From assembly GCF_900005765.1 (NCBI RefSeq), contig NW_021628359.1:1-64000 (forward strand): a stretch of 64,000 nt of DNA. The letters run 5' to 3'. Positions 25,379-38,091 of this stretch are shown here, piece after piece; positions within the stretch are counted from its first letter, which is position 1; each line of letters starts with the position of its first letter. Below the pieces are notes generated by a model. That model had not been told where the DNA came from and did not search any database. It was given only the letters and a program-made list of their open reading frames with translations. A program made the position numbers and the translations under genes. Source of the DNA: Plasmodium relictum. Its lineage: Eukaryota; Apicomplexa; Aconoidasida; Haemosporida; Plasmodiidae.

Positions 25379-25914
25379 TGGTCAATGAATAAATTCGTTG
25401 CCCTTAATTAATGTATAGTTTGAGGTTTATTTTAATAAAACTTATATATATGTTTGTAGTTAATTTCATAGTACCAAACAATTATTTATAACTTAAATAA
25501 TTATTCCTTTATCTAGGAGTACACTGAATGCAACAAGTTACTAGAACTTTGACCAACTTAGTGTGTCACATTACTATTTTTTTTGACATACTCGGTTATG
25601 ATTATATTATATCTTTTTTATTTTTTTTTATTTACAAAAAAAGAAAAAATATTTTATTATTATTATTATTTTTTTTTTTTGGAGAATGAATTTTTATGGA
25701 GAAATATTGAAAAAGAAAAGGGTAACAAATGGATTGCTTTTATTTTATTTTAACTTTTATAGACTTTTATTTTCTTAAAGTGATTTAATTAATTTTATAT
25801 TATAAAAATAGAAACTATAATACAAAATTATAAGGGAATCCTAAGACTTGCTCTTTATTAACTTGGATATTCGTTACTTTTATCCAAGTCTTTGAATATC
25901 CAATTAATAAATCA
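25379..25914 (+). repeat. Complete subfamily X LTR nested in a hairpin A
   Basis: A 536-bp element from TGGTCAATGAATAAATTCG to CCAATTAATAAATCA. It splits an older hairpin A: the left part ends ATTAATTTG plus TTTAT (25374-25378), and the right part begins TTTGT (25915-25919) then TTAATACTCTAACAAAG. Removing the element and one 5-bp copy restores the hairpin A consensus order, so TTTAT/TTTGT is a target-site duplication with one change. Confidence 0.7.
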
Positions 25915-25948
25915 TTTGTTTAATACTCTAACAAAGTCATTAAGCAGG

Positions 25949-26541
25949 TGGTTAATAAAATATGTTATTAACCTTTTGTAGCACATTGAGCTAGTTTACT
26001 AGTCATGTACGTACAAGTTAGCCATGCACTGACGCTAGTTAAAAAAAAAAAAATAAAGTTATTTTTTTTTGTCTGTTTATTTTTATTTATATACATCTTT
26101 GTAATTAAAAAAAAAAAAAAAAAATTAAATTAATTTTTTTTTTATTTTTTTTTGTTGTTGATGTTTGTGTTTTTCAAATTAAATAAGGAATTAACTTTTA
26201 CTTATAAAAACTTGAGATATAAAACGAATAATGTTTATGTTATATTCAATGTATATTTTGAAATAACATGGAATAAATAACAGTTTTGACTTTATTAATT
26301 GTTATAGTTTGTCTGTATATTTTTAATTAAAAGAATAAGTAATTCTTTGTAAATAAAAATTCATTTGTAACAAATTAATTTGTCTATTAAAAGAAGCATT
26401 AAAGTTTAACTCAGATTAAATAGTATGCATTATAAGAAAACCAATATATATATATAAACGTATACTTAGTTATACATGCTCTTTATTAATTTGTTTGTTT
26501 AATACTCTAGCAAAGTCATTAAACAGCCAATTAATAAATCA
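25949..26541 (+). repeat. LTR, subfamily 1
   Basis: A 593-bp copy from TGGTTAATAAAATATGTT to TTAATAAATCA. Hairpin B is at 25950-25973. The block TTAGCCATGCACTGACGC is at 26009-26036, the inner palindrome near 26236-26275, and hairpin A at 26477-26540. The left flank is the tail of a broken hairpin A. Confidence 0.7.
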
Positions 26542-26657
26542 ATAATATAATAATAAGTATATACACTAAAAATCAGTATATTTATTTATACATGCTCTTT
26601 ATAAATTTGTTTGTTTAATACTCTAGCAAAGTCATTAAAAAGGCAAGTAATGAATCA
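26542..26657 (+). repeat. Tandem duplicate of LTR A end
   Basis: The leading sequence (ACTAAAAATCAGTATATTTA) and hairpin A (26594-26656) are repeated directly after the preceding LTR. It abuts the truncated 3' side of the minus-strand retrotransposon remnant. Confidence 0.6.
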
Positions 26658-27711
26658 CATAGAGACACCACTAATTAGTATAAGTGATTTTGTTATATTA
26701 AGTATCGCGAATCTCTCCTTAATTTCATTATTTGTAGATTTTATGCGTATTAATATTTCATCTAACATTTTCTCTTCCTATCCATTATATATTCCAATAA
26801 CTCTTATTGTAGAATTTATAAATCTACTCTTATCCCTAGCTCCTCTGCTGAAATATTAGGTACTATATATAACTTAACTTCTGTATCCATTAACACATGC
26901 ACCACTTTTCCATTAATTTCAACATTTTGGTTAGAATCTACACATGATCTTTTAACGCTTCCTAAATTATAAAACATCTTAACTGATTGTTTACTTGATT
27001 CCATCTCCGTTATATCCTCTTCAGAGGTTTCGCTTTTACTCACCTTACCATATTTCTTTTTCTATAATAATCCTTGTTATTTTCCTTCATTTTATTATTA
27101 TATCGTTATTTATGTTTCTCTATCTGCTTATTGGCACGCACTTTTTGTCTGTTAACATATTTTTCCATTTAATCTAATTTCTTTAAATTATTTTCATTAT
27201 TAATTAATTTTAAACTTATATCATATTTCTTCTCAGTTGTTATATCTTTAATTCCATCTTCTTTATCTCTTATAACTTTTTTTTGATATAATTTTTCTAG
27301 ATGACTTATCATATTACAGTTTTGACATTTCTATTTTCTATATTCTCAACTTTTTTTTAAATGGCTTTATTTCCAAAGCATTAACATTTGATGGGAAGTC
27401 TACTTTTGTATTATGTCGCATTACTATCATAGTCTTTATTTACAGGATATACTTTAACATAATTTCTTACACCTTTCTTAGAGGTTCTTTTTATCTTTTT
27501 TGATACAAATTTTAAATACTTCATGCATGTCTTTCCTACTATATAATCAGCAGGAATCCATAATAGAATTTCTTTATGGAAACATCTCCTAAAATATTTC
27601 CATAAATCATTTGTAGTAATACCATTGACATCATTGAAGCATAAACAACTATTGAATTATATGAAACGATCCTTAATAAATGAATTTATAATTTCCTTTA
27701 AATTTTATTCT
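26658..27711 (-). pseudogene. Ty3/gypsy gag C-terminus and protease remnant
   Basis: Read on the minus strand, about 27290-27700 encodes gag C-terminal sequence, for example CFNDVNGITTNDLWKYF. It includes a knuckle CQNC-x4-H-x4-Y (about 27286-27327), where family knuckles have Cys at the last place. A frame change follows. At 26816-27043 comes the aspartic protease: VEINGKVVHVLMDTEVKLYI, in which the catalytic D-[ST]-G triad reads D-T-E (26879-26887). Downstream (26658-26815) is the start of the linker (STNNEIKERFAILN), homologous to STN-type sequence in the element at 48270-51410. It is truncated at an LTR hairpin. Frameshifts and the lost glycine make it inactive. Confidence 0.7.
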
Positions 27712-27716
27712 CACTT

Positions 27717-28219
27717 TGATTTATTAATTGTCTATATAACTTTTCTAAAGTATTAAACAAACAAATTAACAAAGAACATGTATAACTACATATGCTGATT
27801 TTTAGTGTTTATACTTACTCTTCTTTTATACATAGAAATATTTATCATATACAACAGTTAACTTGAACTAATCAATTATATATTGTTTAACAAATGTACT
27901 TTTACTTTGGCAAATGTGTACTTATTTACAAAGAATAAGTATTTCCTTTTAATTTAAAAACTCACAAATGAAAAAATTAAACTCTAAGTTATTCACTGTT
28001 ATTTAAAAATATAAAAATTAAGTATAACATATAAATTTTGCTTTTTATTCATTAAAAAGTCTTCATTCTTAAAATCTCACAACAAAATAAAATAAAAAAA
28101 AAATAAAATAAAATCTTTTTTTTTTTTAAATAGCATTAGTACCTAGCTGATTTGTACTTTTCTAACTAGTACTCTAACTTTATATGCTATAAAAGGTTAA
28201 TAATATCTTTTATTAATCG
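27717..28219 (-). repeat. Solo LTR nested in gag, with target duplication
   Basis: A 503-bp copy with hairpin A at 27718-27781 and hairpin B at 28195-28218. The flanks are CACTT (27712-27716) and CGCTT (28220-28224). Gag sequence of the same minus-strand element lies on both sides, so this LTR jumped into it. Confidence 0.7.
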
Positions 28220-28675
28220 CGCTTAGAAGTTCCGAATTTTATTATTTGTTCTATTCACTCATCATTGTTCATAAATATCTATCTATCTAGTTTAATTTTT
28301 AACTGCAACATATTCTTTATTTTCTAGTTTTCACGTAACATATATATTTTTCTTATATGAGCTCTTGATAACAGTCATTTCAATATCAGAAATGTTTCAA
28401 TCTTTAGTATTTGCATCCTTATCTTATCTTCGAATTCTTCAAACCATAAAAAATAATCTCCTATTTCTTTCTCATCAAATTATTTTATTACATCTGGAAT
28501 TTTGATTTTAGTAAACTCTTCAGTTTCTTTTACTTTAAATACATAAGCTTCATTGAGATTCACTATCTCTTAAAATGCCTCTAATCCAAATCTTTTCATA
28601 TCTTCTTTTATCTTGGGATTTTTCAATTCACTTGGTTCTGTTCGCGTTGATTATTTTCATGCCCTTGTTGCAAGT
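28220..28675 (-). pseudogene. Ty3/gypsy gag N-terminal remnant
   Basis: A minus-strand frame (about 28590 down to 28300) reads NEAYVFKVKETEEFTKIKI then DYFLWFEEFEDKIRM, with several stops. It lines up with KSYAFNIKKGKDVTEVNIP in the gag remnant near 51180-51400. This is the 5' part of the element continued at 26658-27711 beyond the nested LTR. Confidence 0.6.
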
Positions 28676-29050
28676 TTATTTATTAATTGATCGTTCAAAT
28701 AACTTTTCTAGAATATTGAACAAATAAATTAATGGAGTATATAAAGAAATATCTACTTATTTTCTTTAGGTTATATTATTTAAAGAAATTATATTTAATG
28801 TTAATTAAGTTAATTAAATAAATAAATATTTACACAACAACAAAATATTTAACATAAAATAAAAACATAAAACTTATTCTATAAAAAAAAATAATTATTT
28901 TATTTATTTTTTTTTCACGTAATAGAGTAACTAGTCCTAGTAAATACTTTTTATTTTGTTTGCATGCAGTTATTTTCCATTTTCAAAAAGGTTAATATAT
29001 TTATTTATTATCCAATATCCTAGCAAAGTCAATGAACGAGAGATTAATAA
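28676..29050 (-). repeat. Short LTR, subfamily 3, probable 5' LTR of gag remnant
   Basis: Hairpin A (28677-28735) abuts the gag side and hairpin B lies near 28989-29012, giving about 340 bp. The middle (TTTATTTTTTTTTCACGTAA, TTTGCATGCAGTTATTTTCC) matches 29570-29932 and 47950-48265 inverted. The position and orientation are those of a 5' LTR for the minus-strand element. A further A-like piece overlaps at 29001-29050. Confidence 0.55.
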
Positions 29051-29569
29051 GTAAATAGTGCACTACATAAATTTTAGAATAGGAAATTAATAAATAAATT
29101 CTCAACAAAAGCTTTGAACAAGTTATTATTAAATCAGTATATTATTTATTTTTAAAATGTAACTTTAATTACTCTAATATAATTAAAATATATTTATCTT
29201 AAATTATATATTATTAAAAATATTACGGAAAGCTACCTAAATTGAATATATAAATTAATTATTATGCATTTAAAAGAAGGGAAATAAAATTAATTTTTTA
29301 TAATTGTATATAGTTAGACTTTTTCTTATACACTTTTTAAAGAAAAAAAAAAAAATCAATTCTTTCATAATGGAATTATTTATAATACTCTTTTCTGTAT
29401 ATTAATTTCATTTTTTTGTAATTTTCAAAAAAAAAAAGAAAAAGTATATTATATAGAATAAAATATAGAAATTGTAATGTATGTCTAATATTTATTAATG
29501 AATATTTATTATTTTAATGACTTGTTTAATTTTAATTATTTTGATATCAAATCAGCAGTATTTCTAATA

Positions 29570-29932
29570 TTAGTTAATAAATGAATATATTAACCTTTTT
29601 AAAAATGAAAAATAACTGTTTGCAAAAAGAATAAAAAGTATCTACTATGACTAGGAAATTTATCACGTGAAAAAAAAAAAAATATATTTTTTTTTAAGGA
29701 ATAAGTTTTGCCTTAATTTTTGTTTTAAGATTTTTATTTCATGATTTGTTAATTTTGTAAAGACTTATTTTTGTTTTAATTAACTACAATTTAATTGACA
29801 TTAAATGTAACTTTTTTAAATAAAAGTAAAATAACATAAGGAAAATAAGTAAAAATTGCTCTACATGTTCTTTATTAATTTATTTGTTCAATACTATAGC
29901 AAAATCAGTTGAACTACCAATTAATATAACAA
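29570..29932 (+). repeat. Short LTR, subfamily 3
   Basis: Hairpin B at 29571-29594, GAAAAATAACTGTTTGCAAA, TATCACGTGAAAAAAA and hairpin A at 29870-29927. It is the inverse of 28676-29012, so the two copies face each other about 0.5 kb apart. Confidence 0.6.
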
Positions 29933-32900
29933 ATAAATAAAAAATTTGAAAAAAAGGATACTTAAAGTAGTGTTTTTTATTTTTTCCATATCATTTTTTA
30001 GCTTTTCTATGTTTTACAATACTACATATATTTCTATTCTTTTAAATAAGAATTGTAGGCATAAATATACATTAATATACAGTATAACATTTTAAATTAC
30101 TCTATAAAGTTGAATATACCTTTTTATTAAGAATTTTTTTCTTCAATTTTTAGTAATGTAGAAAAAGTATGATATCAATATAAATAAATTTAAGTGCTTT
30201 ACTTTAAAAATATTGTATTTTATTTTAATATATATTTTTTGAAATAAAATTTATGTTACAATACTTTTTGATATATAGAATATAATTTTTCATTGTTTTT
30301 TTTTCCTTATTTTAATTAATATCCTATTAATTTTAGAAAAAAGATATCTGTTAAATAATTTTTTTTTTAATTATTATTATTAAGATATATCTAATTTTTT
30401 ATCTTTATTAATAATTTTTTTGTAAAAAAAAATTATCTGTCTGTATATATATATAATTTTTCATTTCGTGTATAAATATAGAACAGCCATAGTATGTTTT
30501 AATATTTAACAAAATGAAACAAAAACATTTCTAAATAATAATAAGTATTGTTGGAAAACTTCAAAAAACGTTTTATTTCCCTTTTTCTTTTTATAAAATA
30601 AATATTAATATATAAAAAAATTTTCATAAATTTTTTATTTATTTTCTTTTTTTATAATACTTAAACCATTGCCTTGAAATTTAAATGATAAAATAAGAAA
30701 AGTATTTTGTTCAATAATTTCTATAAAGATTTACACACGTATGAAAAAAACATAAATTATTCTAGTTTCAACGTTGTAAACTAAAAGTAGACTTAAGTAT
30801 AAAACTTGTAAGAAATATATTTAAAGTGTATAATATTATTTTTCCTTTTTTAATATTATTTTTTATTTTATTTTTCTTTGATTTCGATGTAGGTATAGTA
30901 AATAATGCTCATGCACATTTTTATTATTTAAAATATTTAAATAATTTGTAATTGTTTGTAAGTTAAAAGAAATGTAATACTCTTTTCTATTATATATAAA
31001 ATATATTAAAATAATATGACTATTGCACAAAATTATGATTAGACATAATTTCTGATTTTCGCTTAATTTTTTTTTTTCAATTTTAATAATTTAGAGAAAT
31101 ACATTTATTAATTATAAATGTAATTTCTACAAATTGCATTTATTTTTTTTTTTTTTTTCTTGTATTGAGAAGATAACCATAATTAATAATATTTAAATTT
31201 AAGATTACTATTATTAGTTTTTACTAAAATTAATTTTTGTAAGAAGAGTTTATAATGAATGAATAATTTTAATATTTTAAAAGAATAAAATATTATAAAA
31301 TAACATTTCCTTATTAAAGATATTAATCACTGTTATAAAGTGTTAGTATGTATATGAAAATTTAATTAATAATAAGTTGATTTTATTTTTTAATGAAATC
31401 CTTAAAGAGGGAATATGTTTAGTAATTTAATTGCTTTTTAATATATATTATAATTATTTGTACTTTTATAACTAATATCATTATTACTTTTAAAAATTAA
31501 ATTTTTCTATTATTATTATTTTTTTTTTTTTTTTTTTTGTTATACAACTCCATAAAGGACTGTCGAATTGTTATCTAACAATATCAATTTTTTTTATCTT
31601 ATTGTGATAAGTTATACATATAATATTACAATATATGGCATAATATAATCATGTAATAACACAGATTAAACTAATATATATTAAAATAAAATTCAAGTTT
31701 TAATTGTTTTTAATTTTCAATATAACTTGAATTTTTATTATAACATTCCTAATAATAACAAAACATATATTATGTAATAGCTGTTCACATATGCATATTT
31801 TTTTTTCATTGTTATAATTAATATTATAAAGTTATAATTTTAATAACCATTTTATAATAATTATAGACATAATCAGTATTTTTCATATTTTTATTTTTAT
31901 ATTAAAAAATGTTTAATTCTTTGAGTCCATTTTTTTTTTCTTTTTTTTTAATATACAAAAAATTTTCTTTTTTTTCTTTTTTTTTTTTTTTATACAAAAA
32001 ATTTTCTTTTTCTTTTTTTTATTATTACAATTAATTAATATAAAGAAATATAATAAAAATATTTAAAATATATAAAAATAGAATATTTGTAAAAGGTATG
32101 AATCATAATGAAAAAAAAAAAAATAAAGTACTTAAGTGTATATGAAAAAAAGAAAAATTTAAATATAATACAAATTAAATTTTAAAAAAATTAAATAGAA
32201 TAATATAAGAAATACAATTTAATATATTAATTTTTTTTATTTTTATTCTTCAAAAAATAAACCCCACATGTTCATAACATTGTACAAATGTAAGTTTAAT
32301 TAAATAATAATTGCTTAAATTACTAAATAAAATTTATATATCATGTTGATAAAAAAAATTAATGTTGTAACTATATTTAAAAATTTTTTAAACAAGTTAT
32401 GTATTTTTAAGAAATATTCATTAATTATACAATTAAAGAAATAAAAAAAAATTTCAATTGTTATTTTTCCTGTAAATGTAAATAAATAATATGCTTCTTA
32501 CAGGTGATTTGAACATTTAGAATGTTTTTTCTCTTAAACTTTAATTATTTCACCATTCTCTCGTTTTTTTTTTTTAAATATAATTAATTTGCATAATTCC
32601 TGCAAAAATTTCTTTTACTTTCACTTCTAATATAACTCATTCTTTTTTTTATTTAAATTATTTTATAATAATAAAAAATATATTTAAAGTAAAATGATTT
32701 CTAATAGACATATATATAAATAATAAAAATATTAGCATCATCTCTGAATTGACTTAATATTTAGAAAAAAAAAACAGAAATTTTAAGTGATTATCAAAAA
32801 TTAAGATGATATAAAAAAAAAAAATATAATGATATGAAAAACTGGCCAATATAAAGTGGATATAGAAAAATTATATTAAAAAGTTAAAAATTATAACATA

Positions 32901-33630
32901 AAAAAAAATGTTTTAGTATGAAAAATCCAATTGTATGCTATGCCATTTATATTTTTATGATTTTTTTTTTTTTTTAAACTAGTTCTTTAATTTACTTGAT
33001 ACATTTAAATCTGAAATTATTAATTACTTTTAAGTCATTACTTATTTCATGAAAGAATTTAACAACCAAACAACATATTAAATTGCATAGTTATAAACAA
33101 AATTTGAATATTTTATATATATATATATTTTTTTACATTATTTTAAATAATATGAATATCCAAATGATTTAAAGAGTTTTAAAATAAATAAAATAAAATT
33201 TCCATTATTTTAATAACTTTTTTTATATACATATATAAAACAACTAGAATTTTATTTTTTAGCTTTTATAAAAATTAAATTAAAATAAATTAGAAACAGA
33301 AAAAATAAATAGTAATAGCTAGGTAAAAGTTATACTGTTTATATAAAAATAAGAAGTTAAAGATATTTTAGTTTAATTCTTTTAAAAAAAAAATTCTTAA
33401 AGTGCAGTTTAATAATAATACTGATATCTGAAATATTTGTTTTTTATTATTGATTATTATTGTGTATCATATAATTTAATAATTTTACATATTGCTCATT
33501 TTTTTTTAAATAGAAACATCATTTGTATGTTAAAATAATTATATTGTTTCAAGATATTTTAAAAATTAAATCATAACTATTTCCAAATTAAGAGAAATTT
33601 TTTCTGTATTTTAAAGTATAATAATTAAAT
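29933..33630. other. AT-rich non-coding stretch upstream of the PEXEL gene
   Basis: No supportable gene. Long T and A tracts include about 18 T at 31520-31538. A short tandem duplication lies at 31950-32010 (twice TACAAAAAATTTTCTTTTT). The last several hundred bases are the likely promoter region of the gene at 33631. Confidence 0.45.
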
Positions 33631-34468
33631 ATGGGATATAGCAACATGCAAACTAATATTTTACTAAAGAAACAAACAGATGGCACTAGTATTACTGTAA
33701 AAAGTTCTTCCACATGGCTAGAAAAACAAGATATAATTTTAAAAAAAATAAACTACGGAAAATATTTGATTCCTAGATTTTTTTTTATAACCTTTTTACC
33801 TCTTTTTTTTCTTTTTCTTCAAGTATGATAAAAAAACATAGGTTAAATAAGTATATTTTTTATATTTTTTTTTAATTATATATTTCAATTAAAATTTATA
33901 TAAATTTGAAATTTTTTTTTAAATGACGACATAGAATATGTATAAATTCCAAAATGATATAAATTTGAAATTTCAATTCAAGAATATTAATTCGAGGAAT
34001 TTAGCTGAATGGAATAGAGGGGCGAGTGCTAGTGGTATAGAGCTTGAAGACCCATATAAAAAGGTAGATTATAAAGAGGTACTAACGGTTTGGAAAGCTA
34101 TTCGAGATAACGAGGGAATAAAATTAAGTACTTTACTTGAAAACCTTTTAGATGATCTATTTGAACAATCGAATATTCATGGAATAGATACACAAGATAG
34201 AAATGGAATATGGCTTAAATTTGCTAGTGAAGTTTATGAACTTGTGCGTAGAATAGATCATAATACTTACCATAAAATATATTCTATATGTGAAGGGGGA
34301 TCATGCACACGTGAATCATATATATGTTTTATAAATGAGAATAGTAACTTATGGGAATCCTTTAGATGTGAAATAGGACGCATATGGCATTCCTTTTTAA
34401 AAAATAATTTAGATTTACTTGATAAGCAAGTTGTATTAATTGACTTTAATAGTAAAGAAAGTAATTAA
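33631..34468 (+). CDS. PEXEL exported protein, PHIST-like, two exons
   Basis: Exon 1 is 33631-33822 (64 codons) and exon 2 is 33935-34468 (177 codons plus stop). The intron is 112 nt (33823-33934, donor GTATGA, acceptor GACATAG, phase 0) and the product about 241 aa. A recessed hydrophobic segment at residues 46-63 is followed 22 residues later by RNLAE (85-89), a perfect R-x-L-x-E export motif cut by plasmepsin V in known exported proteins. The remainder is helical and charged, with spaced tryptophans (W117, W157, W204, W215) and SFRCEIGRIWHSFLKNN, the pattern of a PHIST (PRESAN) domain. Short first exon, recessed signal and PEXEL early in exon 2 are the classic layout of exported Plasmodium proteins. 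Likely role: export into the host red cell. The PHIST assignment is inferred from pattern only. Near CyRPA the gene also fits the falciparum neighbourhood, where PHIST genes flank the invasion cluster. Confidence 0.8.
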
Positions 34469-36814
34469 AAAGAAAACGAAATTGATAAAGAAGAAAAATT
34501 GTCATGCATGGAAGAAGAGGAACAAAAGACAAGATAATAAAGATATAAAGTCCAAAAAGAAAAACTATAATTAATATTAGAAGATGAAGATAAAATATAG
34601 AAAAATAAATTAATTTTTATATTAAATATTGTTATTAATTAATATGTGTTTTTCATAACAAAAAGTAAATCGAAATACTTTTGTTATTAAAAATTATATA
34701 ATTATATGGCAAAAAAGGACTTCATTTACCATTTTAGCTTTTGAAATAATGAAAGCATAGTTTATGAATCTTATTAGTGAATTTAAGATGCTAATAATAT
34801 ATACATAGATATATAAAGAAACACATAGATATATTTATGTTAAGAGATAAATGATTTAAAAATAGAGAGATAAACTAGCAGAATATATGTAATAATTTTT
34901 ATAAAAAAAATTAATTCTAATATTATTTGAAAAACAATTTTTTTTTTGTAACAATTTTTATTTATGAAAAATTATATAATTTTGTAGAATATTTATTTTG
35001 AATAAATAAAGAAAACTCATGAGTGAAAACACTTATGACAAATTAAAATTAACATTTTAAAACAAATAAATTAACTAAAAGATATTTTATTTATTTTATT
35101 TTATATTATATTAATAATTATTTAAAAAAAGATAATTACTTAAAGTAATTTTAAATAAATATAGTAGAGATTTCTTTGCATGTTTTTTATTAATTTAAAT
35201 GGTTAAAATACCTTTAAATTATTCATACTACTATTTAATAAATCTTTCTATTAATATATTGTGCTTACGGATTTTTTTTAATAGTTTTTATGCATATATT
35301 TCAAAACATAAAGTTATATCACTTACTGAAATTAGTGAATTTTTTTTAATATTTAGTATGTATTGAATTTTTTAATTTATAAGAGTAGTCGGCATATCAA
35401 TGATTAAAATAAGCATTTCAAAGGATGTAATTTAATTTATGTACACAAATTGAATAATGGTGATTTTATTTTAATTTCTTATAGTACTTTTTCTATTCAT
35501 ATGAAAGGTGTTATATTATTTTTGAATATTATTATGTGAAAAAGTCCCGATTTTAATTAAATATTTTATATATAGAATTAATTTTTATTTTTTTTTATCG
35601 TCCTGAATATTATATTTATAATTCTAATTTTATTAACATAAAGTTATATACTAATTTATTTCCTAAAAATTTAAGAGATTTAATATAAATATTAATAAGA
35701 AAAATTAAAAAGGTAAAGGAAATAATTGTGTATTGTAATGAAAAATTAATTGGTAATTAGTATACAAATGATATTAAAATTTTATAAAATAATATTTAGT
35801 GAAATATAAAATAAAAAGTTAACTACACATTCTTCATATTTAAAAAATATCTTTAATAGCTAGTTTAAAAAAAATATATATCTTAGTTGTAACCTTTTTT
35901 TTTGTTAATTATATTTTTATTTTTTCATGTTTCTAAAAAAAAAAAAAGAATTAAGATTATTTTTTTTTATGAAATGAATGAGAATTTTTAGAAATGATTT
36001 TTAAGTCATTTCTAATGAAAATTATTGTGGAAAAAATTATTTCAAAAATAATCAAAGGCTTTTATGTATTAAATGTTTATGATTTAGTAAAAATATGTTA
36101 AATTTTTATTTAACATTTCAAATGTTATATAAATTAATTAGTGTGTTAAGAATAAATAAAAAATTGACTATTGTATTAGAGTATTGTGAATTCACACAAA
36201 GCTATATTTTTTTATTAATATAATTATATAAAAATTGCATATTTCTTATAAGAACTTTACCATAAAATTAATAGAAACTACTCTACATAATTTTTATATG
36301 TTCAATATTTGTAAAAGTTTTTAAAAAAGCAAATAATAAATAAGTAATTAACTTTATATGATTTTTACTCTTCTTATATTAAATTTCCGAATATATTATC
36401 TTTAAGATATAAGAGAAAATATACAAAGTTATTCATTATATTATCTTATAATAAATAAGTTTATTTTATTATAAAGTCTCTTAATATAAAAATATAATTT
36501 CTTCCTACACTTAAAACTTATATTTCTTTATTTTTTAGAAATAGTAATAAGGCATTTCATATTGAATATAAAGGAAACATTACATTTAAATAAATTTGAT
36601 AATTTTGATATTTGATTCATAATTAAAAAAAATTTCATAGAACATTTCTATTACTCTATATAATTTTATATCATTTTAAAGCATTTTAAGCTAAAAAAAT
36701 CAAAAAATTTTAGTTTTTTCAAATTAAGAAAAATGATAAAAAATGATATAATTCTTGCCTTCTAATAATAAATAAAAGTAAAAAAAAAAAAAATAAATAA
36801 AATAGTTGAATAAT
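34469..36814. other. AT-rich stretch, no gene seen
   Basis: The 3' flank of the exported-protein gene continues Lys/Glu-rich just after its stop (about 34469-34600 is A/G-rich in other frames). The rest is AT-rich, with a degenerate hairpin A near 35178-35248 (TTTTTTATTAATTTAAATGG). Confidence 0.45.
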
Positions 36815-37325
36815 TGATTTATTAATTGCCTGTTCAATGATCTTGCTATAATATTGAACAAATTATTAAAGAGCATGTATAACTAAATATACGTAATTTT
36901 ATTTATATATATTTATTTTATTATATATATAATAGCATTTTATAATATATAATATTTAATTTGAATTAAATAATTATGGATTGTTTAACAGACATATATT
37001 TACTTTTATAAATGAGTTTTTATTTACAAATAAATATATTCTTTTAATTAAAAAGAAACACAAAATTTATTATAAATAACAAAAATTAAAACTCTGATTT
37101 ATTCAATGTTATTTTCAAAATATACAAATTGAATACAGCATAAACATTATACTTTTGCATATATTAATTTTTATATAAGTAAAAATTAATTCTCTTTTCA
37201 ATTTGAAAAACATAAACATCATAAAAAAAAAAAAAAATTTAAGTAGCGTCAGTGCATGGCTGATATTTTTCTGACTAGTAGCTATTTTTATTTTACAAAA
37301 GGTTAATAACGTTTTTTATTAACCA
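36815..37325 (-). repeat. Complete solo LTR, subfamily 1, with target duplication
   Basis: A 511-bp copy from TGATTTATTAATTGCCTG to TTTTATTAACCA. Hairpin A is at 36816-36870 and hairpin B at 37301-37324. The flanks ATAAT (36810-36814) and ATAAT (37326-37330) match over 5 bp. Confidence 0.7.
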
Positions 37326-37472
37326 ATAATAGAATTATTATTAATAAAGCATATGCTACTTAACATAATTTTTATACAATAAGCAAATATTACAACATAT
37401 TATGTTGTGAATTCTTGTTATAAATATACTTTTTTTTAAAGCATAATTTTATTTTAGTGTTTTTTTACTAAA

Positions 37473-38091
37473 TGATTTATTAATTTCCTGTTTAATGACT
37501 TTGCTAGAGTATTAAGCAAGCAAATTAATAGAATATGTATAATTAAATATACTGATTTTTAGTGTATATATCTATTCCTATGTTATATATAGAAATGCTT
37601 ATATAGCATTTAATTTGAACTAATTTTATATTGCTTAACAGACATATATTTACTTTGACAAATGTATACTTATTAACAAAGAATAAGTGCATTCTTTTAA
37701 TTTAGAAACTCACACAAATAATTTATAGCAAATAAAAAAATTAAATTCTAAGTTATTCACTGATATTTCAAAATATATAAATCGAATATAATACAAACGT
37801 TATACTTTTTATTTATTAAAAGAAATAAAAAGTTTTCTTATAGTCACTTTTCATACACCAATTTTTATATAAGTAAAAATTAATTCTCTATTTATATTTT
37901 AACAAAAAAAAAATTAAATTTTTTTTCTTTAATAATAATAAATATATAAAAAAAAAAATAAAATAAAAAAAAAACATAGATATATATGTATATTTTTGTT
38001 AACTAGTTCATTGCATAGCCAACTTATGTATTCCTAAATAGCAACCTAACTTTATATATTACAAAAGATTAACAACATATTTTATTAACCA
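37473..38091 (-). repeat. LTR, subfamily 1
   Basis: A 619-bp copy from TGATTTATTAATTTCCTG to TTTTATTAACCA. Hairpin A is at 37474-37535, AAGAATAAGTGCATTCTT at 37679-37696, and hairpin B at 38067-38090. It is in the same orientation as the preceding LTR. Confidence 0.7.

Noticed and set aside
26611..26859. 82-codon plus-strand frame
   Set aside because: Antisense to the protease and linker remnant; its start lies inside LTR hairpin A.
26995..27177. 60-codon plus-strand frame
   Set aside because: Antisense to the region between the knuckle and protease of the minus-strand retrotransposon.
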